A DNA stretch of 64,000 nucleotides from Euglena gracilis (taxonomy: Eukaryota; Euglenida; Euglenophyceae; Euglenales), in NCBI GenBank assembly GCA_039621445.1, contig CP154954.1, positions 12,766,716 to 12,830,715 on the forward strand, given 5' to 3'. Positions 45,651 to 55,320 of the stretch are shown here, one piece after another. Within the stretch, counting starts at the first letter, position 1. Every line of letters starts with the position of its first letter. Below the pieces are notes generated by a model, which saw nothing but the letters and a program-made list of their open reading frames with translations, had not been told where the DNA came from and did no database searches. The translations under genes and the position numbers were made by a program.

Positions 45651-46252
45651 TCACCGCTCCCAGCTGCGCTGCATCCACTGCAGGTGGTCCTGCCAGCTCC
45701 ACTGCCCCTCGTTGCGGCGGTGGCGGGACGGCTGGGGGTCGTGCTTGTCGTAGGGCTCGGCGATGGGGAGGGCGCGGTCATCCCGGGAGTGGGACGGCCT
45801 GGGGGGCCTTCGGGAAGAGGGTTGCCCGGGAGGGCGCTCGGGGGGAGGCCTGGGGGTGCGAGAAACCTCGCCAGGCAATTCACGGTGGACCCCGGGGAAA
45901 GCTCCCCGAGCCGCAGGGACTGCGGAAATCTCTCTTCTTGATTGGTATGGACGGGGGATTCTGGGTGTGGGTGGGAGTGGGGATGGGAGGGGATGGGGAG
46001 GGAGGTGGGGGGGTGCCGCAGAGGGGGGAGGCCTCGCACGGGTTGCACGCCCACCTCCAGCCGGTGCGGCCCGAACTGGAGGGCCGGAGATACCAGCTCC
46101 GGCAGGCCGGGAGGGGCATACCTGGGGTGCCGCTGCCTCCGCGTCCGTGCCGGTCGTCGTCTCCTGCTGCCGCCGCCGTCCGCCGCGACGATGGCCTCGC
46201 AGGGGATCCCACGGGTTGGGATGAGAGGGGATCGGAGGGGGGCCGGCCCTTG

Positions 46253-46290
<38 letters not shown>

Positions 46291-49200
46291 GGGAGTGGGG
46301 ATGGGAGGGGATGGTGAGGGAGGTGGGGGGGTGCCGCAGAGGGGGGAGGCCTCGCACGGGTTGCACGCCCACCTCCAGCCGGTGCGGCCCGAACTGGAGG
46401 GCCGGAGATACCAGCTCCGGCAGGCCGGGGGTGGCACACCTGCGATGTCGCCGCCTCCGCGTCCGTGCTGGTCGTCGTCTCCTGCTGCCGCCGCTGCCGC
46501 CGCCGTCTGCCGCGACGATGGCCTCGCAGGGGATCCCACGGGTTGGGATGAGAGGGGATCGGAGGGGGGCCGGCCCTTGCCTCCCTCTCTCTCTCTCTCT
46601 CTACCCTCCGCGGTGGTCTCGATGTGGTTGGGGGCTCCGACTCCCCCCGAAAGTGGCGTTGAGCTTGATATTTTTCCTGCAGCTTCTTCAGCTCCGCGCT
46701 CAGGGCGGAAATGGTGTCCGCCATTCTCTTGATCTCCTTGTGCAGGGCAGCCCCTCGCCTGCTCTGCACCGGCGTCCATACGTCGCCTTCTTCTCTTCTG
46801 CCTCTTGCTTCATCACGGGGTTGGTTGCCCTGCGCACTCCCAGGGCGAGAGGGTCTTGTAGATCTCATGGCGCTTGAACTATGTGATTCCCCAGGGCGGT
46901 GCCCACGGGTCGATTCCCTGTTGGGTCGCCAAGGGGCTTGGGGCCGGGGCAAATCCCGCTTCGCTTGCTCCCCTGCGGACGGGGTTGGCGGGGCACAGGC
47001 ACCACGCTGCCTGCCACCCGCCCGGACTTGGCTCGGTCTCGCTCCGGGGACGTGGCTCCCGGAGGGTTGGTGGCCCTGGTGGGGGCCGTGGGGGTGGCGC
47101 CTTGGACCGGGGTGGTCGGCCTCCCCGATCCTGGCACCTTCATGCCAGTCGTGCGTCTGGCGCTCGAGGTCCGCGGGGCGCTCGACGTTCTGGGCTGCTG
47201 CGGCTTCTTGCCATTCTTGGATGATGCTCCGCCGCTGGGGGCCGCACGAGGCCCAGACCTGGTTCTGCAGGTCCGGGTCCCATGATTCGTACATGGTTTG
47301 TCCTCGTCCTGCTTCTCGTGGGTCCTTCAGCACCGCCTTCCACTCCTCGTACTTGGCTCGCCACTCGGCAGGCCACTCACTCAACGAAGTGAACTTCCTC
47401 TTCTTCGTGGGGCCTTGGGAAGAGGTGTCGTCGTCGGTGGTGTCGCTGGGTGGCGGCGGGGGAGCGGTGAGGAGGAGGCGGTTGGGGGCCTCGATGGCGG
47501 GAATGGGGAGACCTGGGAGGAGGGCCAAAGAAGACGAGGAGGAGGAGGGGCCGATGGTGAGTGCGTTGAGATGCACATTCTGCACGATGGAGGGGGCTTG
47601 TGGCGCGGAGGGAGGGAGGTAGATGGGGACGGGAACCCGGACCTCCACGGGGACGGGGACGGGCATGGGGACCCGGACCTCCACGGGGACTTGCACGGGG
47701 ACCGGGACGACCCGCTCGATGACCCGATCCACGAAGACAGGCTCCCGCACGGGAACGGGGACCTGCCTCTCGACGATGACGACCCGCTCCTGGAGGACCT
47801 CACGGGTGGGTGGGGGGAGGCATGGGGTTGGGGAGGCGGAGTCCGGGTTGGAGAGAGGGGGGCCTTGGGAGGCTGTGGGGGCCGTTGGGGCGCTGGGGGA
47901 TTGGGAGGCGGTGCTTGGCTGCGCTGCAACCCCCTCGAGGGCGTCCGTCTCTGTCTCCATGGCCGTGGGCTGGCAACTCTCAGGCCCGCCCGGGCTCCCC
48001 GGGGGCGAGATCCTTGGCGGCGTCACCCCCGGTTCACCGCCCAGCGTAAACCCCGCTCCGGTGTGGGCCAGCCTGTCGCTTGGGGCGTCCCCCCTCGGCT
48101 CTGAGGCCGGTCCTGGCAGCACGATCACGGACCCGCCCGGGCTCCCTGGGGCTGAGATCCTTGGCGGCGTCACCCCCAGTTCACAGCCCGACGTAAACCC
48201 CGTCACGGTGTGGGCCAGTCCGTGGCTCGGGGCGTCCCCCTCGCTGTCCTCAGGCCCGCCCGGGCTCCCCGGGGGCGGGATCCTTGGCGGCGTCACCCCC
48301 GGTTCACTGCCCGGCGTAAACCCCGCCCCGGTGTGGGCCGGCCTGGTGCTGCGGCTGTTTGGGGCGTCCCCCTCCTCTTGACTGATTGGTAGAGGCTCGC
48401 CCGGGCTCGCCGGGGGCGGGATCCTTGGCGGCATCACCCCCGGGTCCTTGCCCTTGCTGCTCACGGATTGGGCGCACCTCACCTCTGGGGCGTCCCCCTC
48501 TCTGAGCCCTGGCCAGTGGACGGATCGGGACGCTCCTCTCGGGGCCTGCTGCTTGCCGTGGCGCACGTGGGCCTCCCGGTCGATGATCATCACGTCCACG
48601 TCGGAGGGATGGGAGGCGGAGGGGGAAGGGGGCGGCGTCATCTCGGCCAGCAAGTCGTCGATGCCCCCGGGGAGGGGTGCGGGGTGGCCGAAGACGGAGA
48701 GAAAGTCGGCCTGGGAGGGGGCATGGGCCTCATCGAGGGGGAGGGCGGTGGCCCATGGGGCTGGGGGAGCGCGGTGGGGGCTGGAGTGGAGCCACTTCCA
48801 CACCTTGGAAAACCAGGTGCGGAGCTCACGGACGCGGATGTCGGTGGCATGCCAGCGCTGGAAGAGGAAGCGGCTCCACACCGATTGCACCAGGCGGCGA
48901 GAGTACCCCCGCCAGATGGCGTTGCGGAAGACGTTGGCCACTGACTGCTTGAAATCCCCCATGTGGCTGCAGGCCATCCGGGCGAACTCCAGGCGGCCCA
49001 TGATGACCCCGCCCAGCTGCTCGGTGGGGGCGGTGGTGGTGGCTAGGGGGTAGCGAACAATGTGGTGGGGGTACTCCTCCTCCCGGTCGTGGACGGTGGT
49101 GTGCACCACGCGGTCCCCGTTGGAATGGCATTGGATGTACACTCGGACGCCCAGGCACACCACGGACTCGCCGGAGCCGGTGGTCTTGTACTCCATGCCG

Positions 49201-51149
49201 TACTCGGCTGCCGAGGGGAGGGGCATGGTGGTGGGGTGGACGATGTCGTCGATGTATCGGGACACGGCGGAGGACCGGAGCTGGGGAGGGAGGGCGTACA
49301 TGTGGTCGCGCTCCACGCGGTAGAGGGCCAGGTTGGCCAGCTGCGGGGCCGGGGGGAGGCCCATGGGCATGCCCCGGATCTGGCGCCGGACCCTTCCGCC
49401 ATTGCAGGTGTAGTTGTTCTGCACCGCCACGGCCACCAGCTCCTTCAGGTCATCCAAGGAGTAGCCGAGGCCATCCCACGACCAGCCGCCGGTGGTGAGG
49501 GACGGTGGGGTGGCGGGGTCCACCCCAGCGGGGGTCTTGGTCTCCCGCACGAAGGCCCAGGCCTCCTTGGCCGACTCCATGGTCCGCTCGATGATGGCGT
49601 CGAAGGTGAAGGCCGTGTACATCGTCGTGAAGTCCGCCGTCTCCAAGCCCCCCGCCAGGATGTCCTTGGAGTGGGTTCGGACCATCCGGACGAAAGACTC
49701 CACGCTGTCGATTCCCCAGAACGCCTTGATGCCCTCCTGCTGTTGCCGCCGCTCGTCCTTTTCCCGGAGGGCGACCTCGATGTGCTTCAGGAGCGACACC
49801 AAAGCCTTGCTCAGGGCATAGGGGGGCGGCCGGGGGGGCTCCTGGGGGGCGGTGGGGGCGGAGGCGGGGGCGGACTCAGAGGCGGGGGCGGGGGACCCGG
49901 GGTCGGGATCGGGGTTCTTGCGGGTCCCGGCAATGAACCGGAACTTCTTCTTCGCTGGCTTCCAGATGCCGTAGTTGTAGACGACACCGGCGCCAGTGGG
50001 GAAGTGCAACCGCTGGTTGACCTCCGACAGCCGGGCAACCACCTCCCTCCAGGTGTCGGTCACGTCCTCGAACACGGTGGAGTCCGCCAGGTAGGTGGCC
50101 ATCTGCTTCTGGTACCAGCGCTTGCAAACGAACATCAGGCCGTGGGGGGCCCGGTCGTCGTGGAGGAAGACGAGGACCTGGTGGGCCTCCCGCATTTGCT
50201 GTGACAGGCCCGGGAAGCCGGTGGGGACCAGCTCTTCTCTGACGGCCGAGCACCGCCAGTTGGTGGTGCAGCGGGCCTCCACGGCGTCGGCCCACTCGCC
50301 CAGCTTCCGGAGGTAGGTGGCGTCGGTGGGGTTGCTGCGCGCTGCCCACTCGGTGTACTGGTTCAGCGCCCGGCGGAGGTCGTGGAGGACGGTGTCGGGG
50401 GGGCCCTCCAGCCGGAACTTCTTCCCCTTGGCCGCCAGGGTTTGCAGGTACGACCACCGCAGCAGCTCGGACTCGTTGCTCACCACGTGGCCCTCGTGGA
50501 AGGCTGCCGGCTCCTTCCGGCGGAGGGCTGTGTGGCACTGGCAGGCGCGGAGGGCGGCGGCCTGGGCTAGAGCCAGGTCCAGCTCGCTGGAGACCTGGGC
50601 GTAGTTGCACAGCCACGCCTGCCATTGCGGGGCGAACTTGTCGCATACCATGATGGCTGCGGCGACGTCCGGGTTGGGGTGGAGCTTGTAGACGGCCTCT
50701 TCCCGCAACACCTTGCGCAGCTCCAGATGGCGGGCGCCGTTGTTGGAGTAGGAGAACTTCAGGAACTGCCGCTCGGGGGCCTCCTTCCTCTTCGCCTTGA
50801 TCAGCTCCACCAGCTTGCACTCCAGCGAGAGGTGGCCGGAGCGCCGCTCGTCGTCCGGGACGTGCTGCTGCAGCCAGTCCAGGGTGGAACACAGCCGCGC
50901 CTTGCCCCAGGAGCGTGCCTCTGCCAGGGCGCTGGAGTCCCCTTGGTGGCAGCGACGGAGCCACTTGGTTAGGTCGGGGCTGGGCGGGGGGGTCGCCTTG
51001 GGATGTGGGGGCGGGATCGGGGCTGGGGAGGGTGTGCTGGCGGCGGAGCACCTTCCGGCTGACGGGGAAGCCGGGGTAGGCGCCGTTGAAGCCATGGGGC
51101 CACATGGAGTTGAGGAGGCCCACCCACTTGCGCTCGCGGGCGAGGGCAT
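45651..51149 (-). CDS. PLE-3 polyprotein: connector, RT and gag-like region
   Basis: A single open minus frame of 1,832 codons. From about residue 47 it has the connector (WLRRCHQGDSSALAEAR), the CQCH...FHEGHVV Cys/His set and RFIAGT. The RT follows: motif A ADFTTMYTAF (49608-49637), GMPMGLPPAPQLANL, and YIDD (49239-49260). Four Pro-rich PGSPGG repeats (about 47985-48440), the Val-Pro repeat (about 47630-47810), GEADHPGP (47106-47138) and a coiled coil (about 46655-46745) come next. The frame then crosses both pseudo-LTRs and the (GA)n strand as Arg-Glu repeats, and enters the PLE-2 leader before a TGA at 45651. The true protein end is therefore unclear. Confidence 0.85.
45934..46257 (-). repeat. 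Family B pseudo-LTR at the PLE-2/PLE-3 boundary, copy a
   Basis: Matches 40467-40792 almost base for base. It is followed by (CT)n and a second copy, so the boundary between PLE-2 and PLE-3 carries two pseudo-LTRs in tandem. A short conserved leader with the hairpin GCGAG-AAAC-CTCGC lies at about 45868-45881. Confidence 0.85.
46258..46288. repeat. (CT)n microsatellite between two pseudo-LTRs
   Basis: About 15 CT units separating the two tandem family B pseudo-LTR copies. Confidence 0.95.
46289..46583 (-). repeat. Family B pseudo-LTR at the PLE-2/PLE-3 boundary, copy b
   Basis: As copy a but lacking its first 30 bp, and carrying the variant GGGGGTGGCACACCTGCGATG also found in the PLE-4 and PLE-5 copies. 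Its inner end runs into (CT)n at 46584-46602. Confidence 0.85.
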
Positions 51150-51707
51150 CCCGGCGGGCGAGGGCGCGGCGGTCAGCCCGGGGGAAGCTGTCGGGTGAGG
51201 GGAGCCTCTCGATGGGGATCATGAGGAAGGAGAAGGGGGTGGGGTCGTTGGCCAGGGCGTCGTGCAGGGCGTCGGCGCAGCGCCCCCGGCTCCACCAGTG
51301 CTCCTTGGCCCGCTTGTAAACCTTCCGGGTGGTCTGCCCAACGTACAGTCGCCCCGTGGGGAAGTGGAAGAGGGCGTAAATCCAGCCGGGGGCATCCCAC
51401 AGGGCGGCCACGTCGCCCCAGTCCACGGCGGCGTTGGCTGAGTCGGTGGAGCGGAGCTGCAGGACCCTGCGCATGGTCTTGTTGCGCCAGGATCGCCGCC
51501 CCCAGCTGCGTTGCATCCACTGCAGGTGGTCCTGCCAGCTCCACTGCCCCTCGTTGCGGCGGTGGCGGGACGGCTGGGGGTCGTGCTTGTCGTAGGGCTC
51601 GGCGATGGGGAGGGCACGGTCATCACGGGAGTGGGACGGCCTGGGGGGCCTTCGGGAAGAGGGTTGCCCGGGAGGGCGCTCGGGGGGAGGCCTGGGGTGC
51701 GAGAAAC
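50990..51707 (-). CDS. PLE-3 leader and GIY-YIG endonuclease
   Basis: The minus frame upstream of the 1,832-codon frame, offset by one extra G in the run at about 50990. It contains the leader segment QWSWQDHLQWMQRSWGRR, then GWIYALFHFPTGRLYVGQT (about 51340-51395). KRAKEHWW and the Glu-containing RERKWVGLLNSMWPHGFN complete the GIY-YIG fold. A candidate start is the Met in QWMQRSWG or the Met of KTMRRVLQL; neither has decisive support. If the extra G is a sequencing error, this joins the next frame in one polyprotein. Confidence 0.85.
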
Positions 51708-51714
51708 CTCGCGG

Positions 51715-52127
51715 CCTCGCACGGTTGCACGCCCACCTCCCACCGGTGCGGCCCGAAACTGAGGGCCGAGATACCAAGCTCGTCAGGCGTGGGTGGCAAC
51801 TACCTGCGCTGTCGCCGCCTCCCCGCGTCCGGCTGGTCGTTGTTCTCCTGCTGCCATGCCCGCCTAGCCAAGCTGCCCTTCACGCCGTCTGCCGCTACGA
51901 TGGCCTCGCAGGTGATCCCCAACGGGTTGGGATGAGAGGGGATCGGAGGGGGGCCGGCCTGCCCTCCCTCTCTCCTTCTCTCATCTACCCTCTCTCTCCT
52001 CTTCTCCTCTCACTCCGTCCTCTCTCATCTCTCTCATCTCTCCTCTCCTCCTCTCTCTTAACTTCTCTTCTCTCTCTCTCTCTCTCTCTCTCTCCCTGAC
52101 TCGCTCTCATTCGCTCTCCTCCTCTTG
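51715..52127 (-). repeat. Degraded family B pseudo-LTR and CT-rich tract
   Basis: 51715-51970 aligns to the family B pseudo-LTR but has many single-base indels and substitutions, whereas its neighbours are nearly identical to each other. 51970-52127 is an impure CT-rich stretch with several (CT)n runs. This is either an older, faster-decaying copy or a low-quality patch of sequence. Confidence 0.7.
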
Positions 52128-52469
52128 ATTGTATGGACGGGTATTCCGGTTGCGGGTGGGGTGGGATAGAGGGGATGGGGAGGGAGGTGGGGGGGCGCCG
52201 CAGAGGGGGGAGGCCTCGCACGGGTTGCACGCCCACCTCCAGCCGGTGCGGCCCGAACTGGAGGGCCGGAGATACCAGCTCCGGCAGGCCGGGGGTGGCA
52301 CACCTGCGATGTCGCCGCCTCCGCGTCCGTGCTGGTTGTCATCTCCTGCTGCCGCCGCTGCCGCCGCCGTCCGCCGCGACGATGGCCTCGCAGGGGATCC
52401 CACGGGTTGGGATGAGAGGGGATCGGAGGGGGGCCGGCCCTTGCCTCCCTCCCTCTCTCTCTCTCTCCC

Positions 52470-53849
52470 CTCCGCGATGGTCTCGATCTGGTTGGGGGCT
52501 CCGACTCCCCCCGAAAGTGGCGTTGAGCTTGACATTTTTCTTCCAGCTTCTTCAGCTCCGCGCTCAAGGCGGAGATGGTGTCCGCCATTCTCTTGATCTC
52601 CTTGTGCAGGGCAGCCCCTCGCCTGCTCTGCACCGGAGTCGCCTTCTTTTCTTCTGCCTCTTGCTTCATCGCGGGGTTGGTTGCCCTGCGCACTCCCAGG
52701 GCGAGAGGGTCTTGTAGATCTCATGGCGCTTGAACTTTGTGATTCCCCAGGGCGGTGCCCACGGGTCGATTCCCTGTTGGGTCGCCAAGGGGCTTGGGGC
52801 CGGGTCAAATCCCGCTTCGCTTGCTCCCCTGCGGACGGGGTTGGTGGGGCACAGGCACCACGCTGCCTGCCACCCGCCCGGACTTGGCTCGGTCTCGCTC
52901 CGGGGACGTGTCTCCCGGAGGGTTGGTGGCCCTGGTGGGGGCCGTGGGGGTGGCGCCTTGGACCGGGGTGATCGGCCTCCCCGATCCTGGCACCTTCATG
53001 CCAGTCATGCGTCTGGCGCTCGAGGTCCGCGGGGCGCTCGACGTTCTGGGCTGCTGCGGCTTCTTGCCATTCTTGGATGATGCTCCGCCGCTGGGGGCCG
53101 CACGAGGCCCAGACCTGGTTCTGCAGGTCCGGGTCCCATGATTTGTACATGGCTTGTCCTCGTCCAGCTTGTCGTGGGTCCTTCAGCACCGCCTTCCACT
53201 CCTCGTACTTGGCTCGCCACTCGGCAGGCCACTCACTCAACGAAGTGAACTTCCTCTTGTTCGTGGGGCCTTGGGAAGAGGTGTCGTCGTCGGTGGTGTC
53301 GCTGGGTGGCGGCGGGGGAGCGGCGAGGAGGGGGCGGTTGGGGGCCTCGATGGCGGGAATGGGGAGACCTTGGAGGAGGGCCAAGGAAGACGAGGAGGAG
53401 GAGGGGCCGATGGTGAGTGCGTTGAGATGCACATTCTGCACGATGGAGGGGGCTTGTGGCGCGGAGGGAGGGAAGTAGATGGGGATGGGTACCCGGACCT
53501 CCACGGGGACGGGGACGGGCATGGGGACCCGGACCTCCACGGGGACTTGCACGGGGACCGGGACCACCCGCTCGATGACCCGATCCACGAAGACGGGCTC
53601 CCGCACGGGAACGGGGACCTGTCTCTCGACGATGACGACCCGCTCCTGGAGGACCTCACGAGGACCTGGGCGGGTGGGTGGGGGCATGGGGTTGGGGAGG
53701 CGGAGTGCGGGTTGGAGAGAGGGGGGCCTTGGGAGGCTGTGGGGACCGTTGGGGCGCTGGGGGATTGGGAGGCGGTGCTTGGCTGCGCTGCAACCCCCTC
53801 GAGGGCGTCCGTCTCCGTCTCCATGGCTGTGGGCTGGCAACTCTCCCAA
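52470..53849 (-). CDS. PLE-4 gag-like region
   Basis: Minus frame from 53849 on, through the pseudo-LTR to 52107. It has the Val-Pro repeat (RQVPVPVREPVFVDR onward, 53470-53650), KRKFTSLSEWPAEWRAKYE, HDWHEGARIGEADHPGP (about 52962-53010) and a coiled-coil segment. A 9-10 bp deletion in the Thr-Pro-Val-Gln stretch near 52637 shifts the frame. The coiled coil is therefore read in a second frame (52693-52560, HKEIKRMADTISALSAELK). The insertion of RGPG-like residues before the repeat is peculiar to this copy. Confidence 0.6.
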
Positions 53850-53952
53850 GGCTCCCTGGGGGCGGGATCCTTGGCGGCGTCACCCCCGGTTCACCGCCCA
53901 GCGTAAACCCCGCTCCGGTGTGGGCCGGCCTGGTGCTGCGGCTGTTTGGGGC

Positions 53953-54138
53953 CAGCAGGCCCCGAGAGGAGCGTCCCGATCCGTCCACTGGCCAGGGCTC
54001 AGAGAGGGGGACGCCCCAGAGGTGAGGTGCGCCCAATCCGTGAGCAGCAAGGGCAAGGACCCGGAGGTGATGCCGCCAAGGATCCCGCCCCCGGCGAGCC
54101 CGGGCGAGCCTCTACCAATCAGTCAAGAGGAGGGGGAC
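53953..54138 (+). repeat. Microinversion inside PLE-4
   Basis: 186 bp whose plus strand equals the reverse complement of about 57433-57615 in PLE-5, with one difference noticed (GGAGGT for GGGGGT near 54066). About 20 bp of the expected sequence (CTTGCCGTGGCGCACGTGGG) is missing at the outer join. The segment normally encodes the link between RT and Pro-rich repeats. Confidence 0.88.
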
Positions 54139-54603
54139 TCCCGGTCGATGATCATCACGCCCCCGTCGGAGGGCTGGGAGGCGGAGGGGGAAGGGGGCGG
54201 CGTCATCTCGGCCAGCAGGTCGTCGATGCCCCCGGGGAGGGGGGTGGGGTGGCCGAAGACAGAGAGAAAATCGGCCTGGGAGGGGGCATGGGCCTCATCG
54301 AGGGGGAGGGCTGTGGTGGGGGCTGGAGTGGAGCCACTTCCACACCTTGGAAAACCAGGTGCGGAGCTCACGGACGCGGATGTCGGTGGCGTGCCAGCGC
54401 TGGAAGAGGAAGCGGCTCCACACCGACTGCACCAGCCGACGGGAGTACCCCCGCCAGATGGCGTTGCGGAAGACGTTGGCCACGGACTGCTTGAAATCCC
54501 CCATGTGGCTGCAGGCCATCCGGGCGAACTCCAGGCGGCACATGATGACCCCGCCCAGCTGCTCGGTGGGGGCGGTGGTGGTGGCTAGGGGGTAGCGAAC
54601 AAC
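54139..54603 (-). pseudogene. PLE-4 RT thumb fragment
   Basis: Two minus frames: 54543-54295 (RLEFARMACSHMGDF, FLFQRWHATDIRVRELR) and 54371-54123 (ALPLDEAHAPSQADFLSV, GGIDDLLAEMTPPPSPS). They are separated by a 23-bp deletion that PLE-5 shares. No catalytic RT motif remains. The Gly of VIMGRLEF is changed to Cys here. Confidence 0.8.
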
Positions 54604-55233
54604 TCTCTCTCACTTTCTCTCTCTCTCTCTCTCTTCTGAATCGGTGTTGCTGGGGGAACTCCTTGGGGGGAACTCCTTGCCGACCCGAGAGTGTGTGCTT
54701 GTGGGGGAAGTGTGTTGTCAGTCGGTGTGGACGCGTGTGTTGTCAGTCTGTGTTGCGGTTTCGCCCCAGGCTGGCAGGTGGGGCATCGTCAGGGGTGACG
54801 ACCCTGCCAACCCTCGTCCCCGACCGCTCTTGTCTGTGTGGTGCAGACCGTTACAAACGAGCTCTGCGTCACCCTCCCGGGGGTGGGGGAGGGGGGGGGC
54901 TGAAAAAAAACCGGCCCCAAAAACAAGGCAGCGCGGGACGGAAAAATGATCCACTACCTACGGGGCACCCTCCGGGACAGCACCCTTTGGGGAGGGCGAG
55001 ACAAGGCCCTTTCGGTGTGGAAAGAGGCAAAAATTGCCGAAAAATACGGACGGCACCCGAAGGCTCGGGGCGCGAGTACCCAAATTAAGCCGCCGGTCCT
55101 GGGGTCGCAGCACCAACCCCTGGGGGAGGGGGTGGCCTGAGCCGCCGGTTGCTCAGCAGAACTGCCGCGGGTTTAGCCCACAAAATGGGGCGCTGGGGGC
55201 GAGGCATGGGGGTGCGAAACAACCGCGCCATGC

Positions 55234-55236
<3 letters not shown>
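54604..55236. other. Spacer between PLE-4 and PLE-5
   Basis: Begins with CT-rich sequence (54604-54637), then non-PLE sequence with a GTGTGTTGTCAGTC-type repeat (about 54710-54760), a G-run near 54890 and an A-run. The last 40 bp (55200-55236) resemble the PLE leader (GGCATGGGGGTGCGA...GCAATTC). No gene is supported. Confidence 0.45.

Positions 55237-55318
<82 letters not shown>
55237..55318. repeat. (CT)n microsatellite, about 40 units
   Basis: The longest CT run in the window, directly at the 3' edge of the PLE-5 pseudo-LTR. Read on the minus strand it gives Arg-Glu repeats in frame with the gag-like region. Confidence 0.97.

Positions 55319-55320
<2 letters not shown>

Larger units (their letters stand above)
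40467..45930 (-). mobile_element. PLE-2: Penelope-like element, family B
   Basis: Minus-strand element with the order GIY-YIG endonuclease, connector, RT, Pro-rich repeats, Val-Pro repeat, GEADHPGP domain, coiled coil and pseudo-LTR (40467-40792). Its 5' side joins the pseudo-LTR at 45934-46257. Defects noted: a TGA at about 45651 replacing Arg in the leader, a 5-bp deletion near 43947, and a 41-bp loss near 42668 compared with PLE-3. The RT motifs are all present. Confidence 0.88.
46289..51707 (-). mobile_element. PLE-3: Penelope-like element, family B, best preserved
   Basis: About 5.4 kb with every expected part. The coding region is broken only once by eye, by one extra G in a G-run near 50990. 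Its 5' end is a deletion that joins AACCTCGC of the leader directly to CCTCGCACGG inside the next pseudo-LTR (51705-51720), a CCTCGC microhomology. This removes the usual spacer and the start of the 5' pseudo-LTR. Confidence 0.88.
52134..54603 (-). mobile_element. PLE-4: 5'-truncated, rearranged Penelope-like element, family B
   Basis: A minus-strand copy that keeps only the end of the RT (54139-54603), the gag-like region (52470-53849) and a pseudo-LTR (52134-52450). It lacks the endonuclease, the connector and RT motifs A-C. It contains a 186-bp inversion (53953-54138) and has lost part of the PGSPGG repeat array. Its 5' cut-off abuts a CT-rich tract at 54604-54637. Confidence 0.85.

Noticed and set aside
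47106-47138. Canonical 2A ribosome-skipping peptide
   Set aside because: The 2A pattern needs Glu two residues before Asn-Pro-Gly-Pro. Here Glu is three residues before and Asn is usually His, so a standard 2A call is not justified.
45800-51149. Selenocysteine-type UGA recoding as in some Naiad elements
   Set aside because: The TGA at 45651 and other stops replace ordinary Arg or Gln codons of sister copies and are of mixed types (TGA, TAG). They are simple nonsense mutations.
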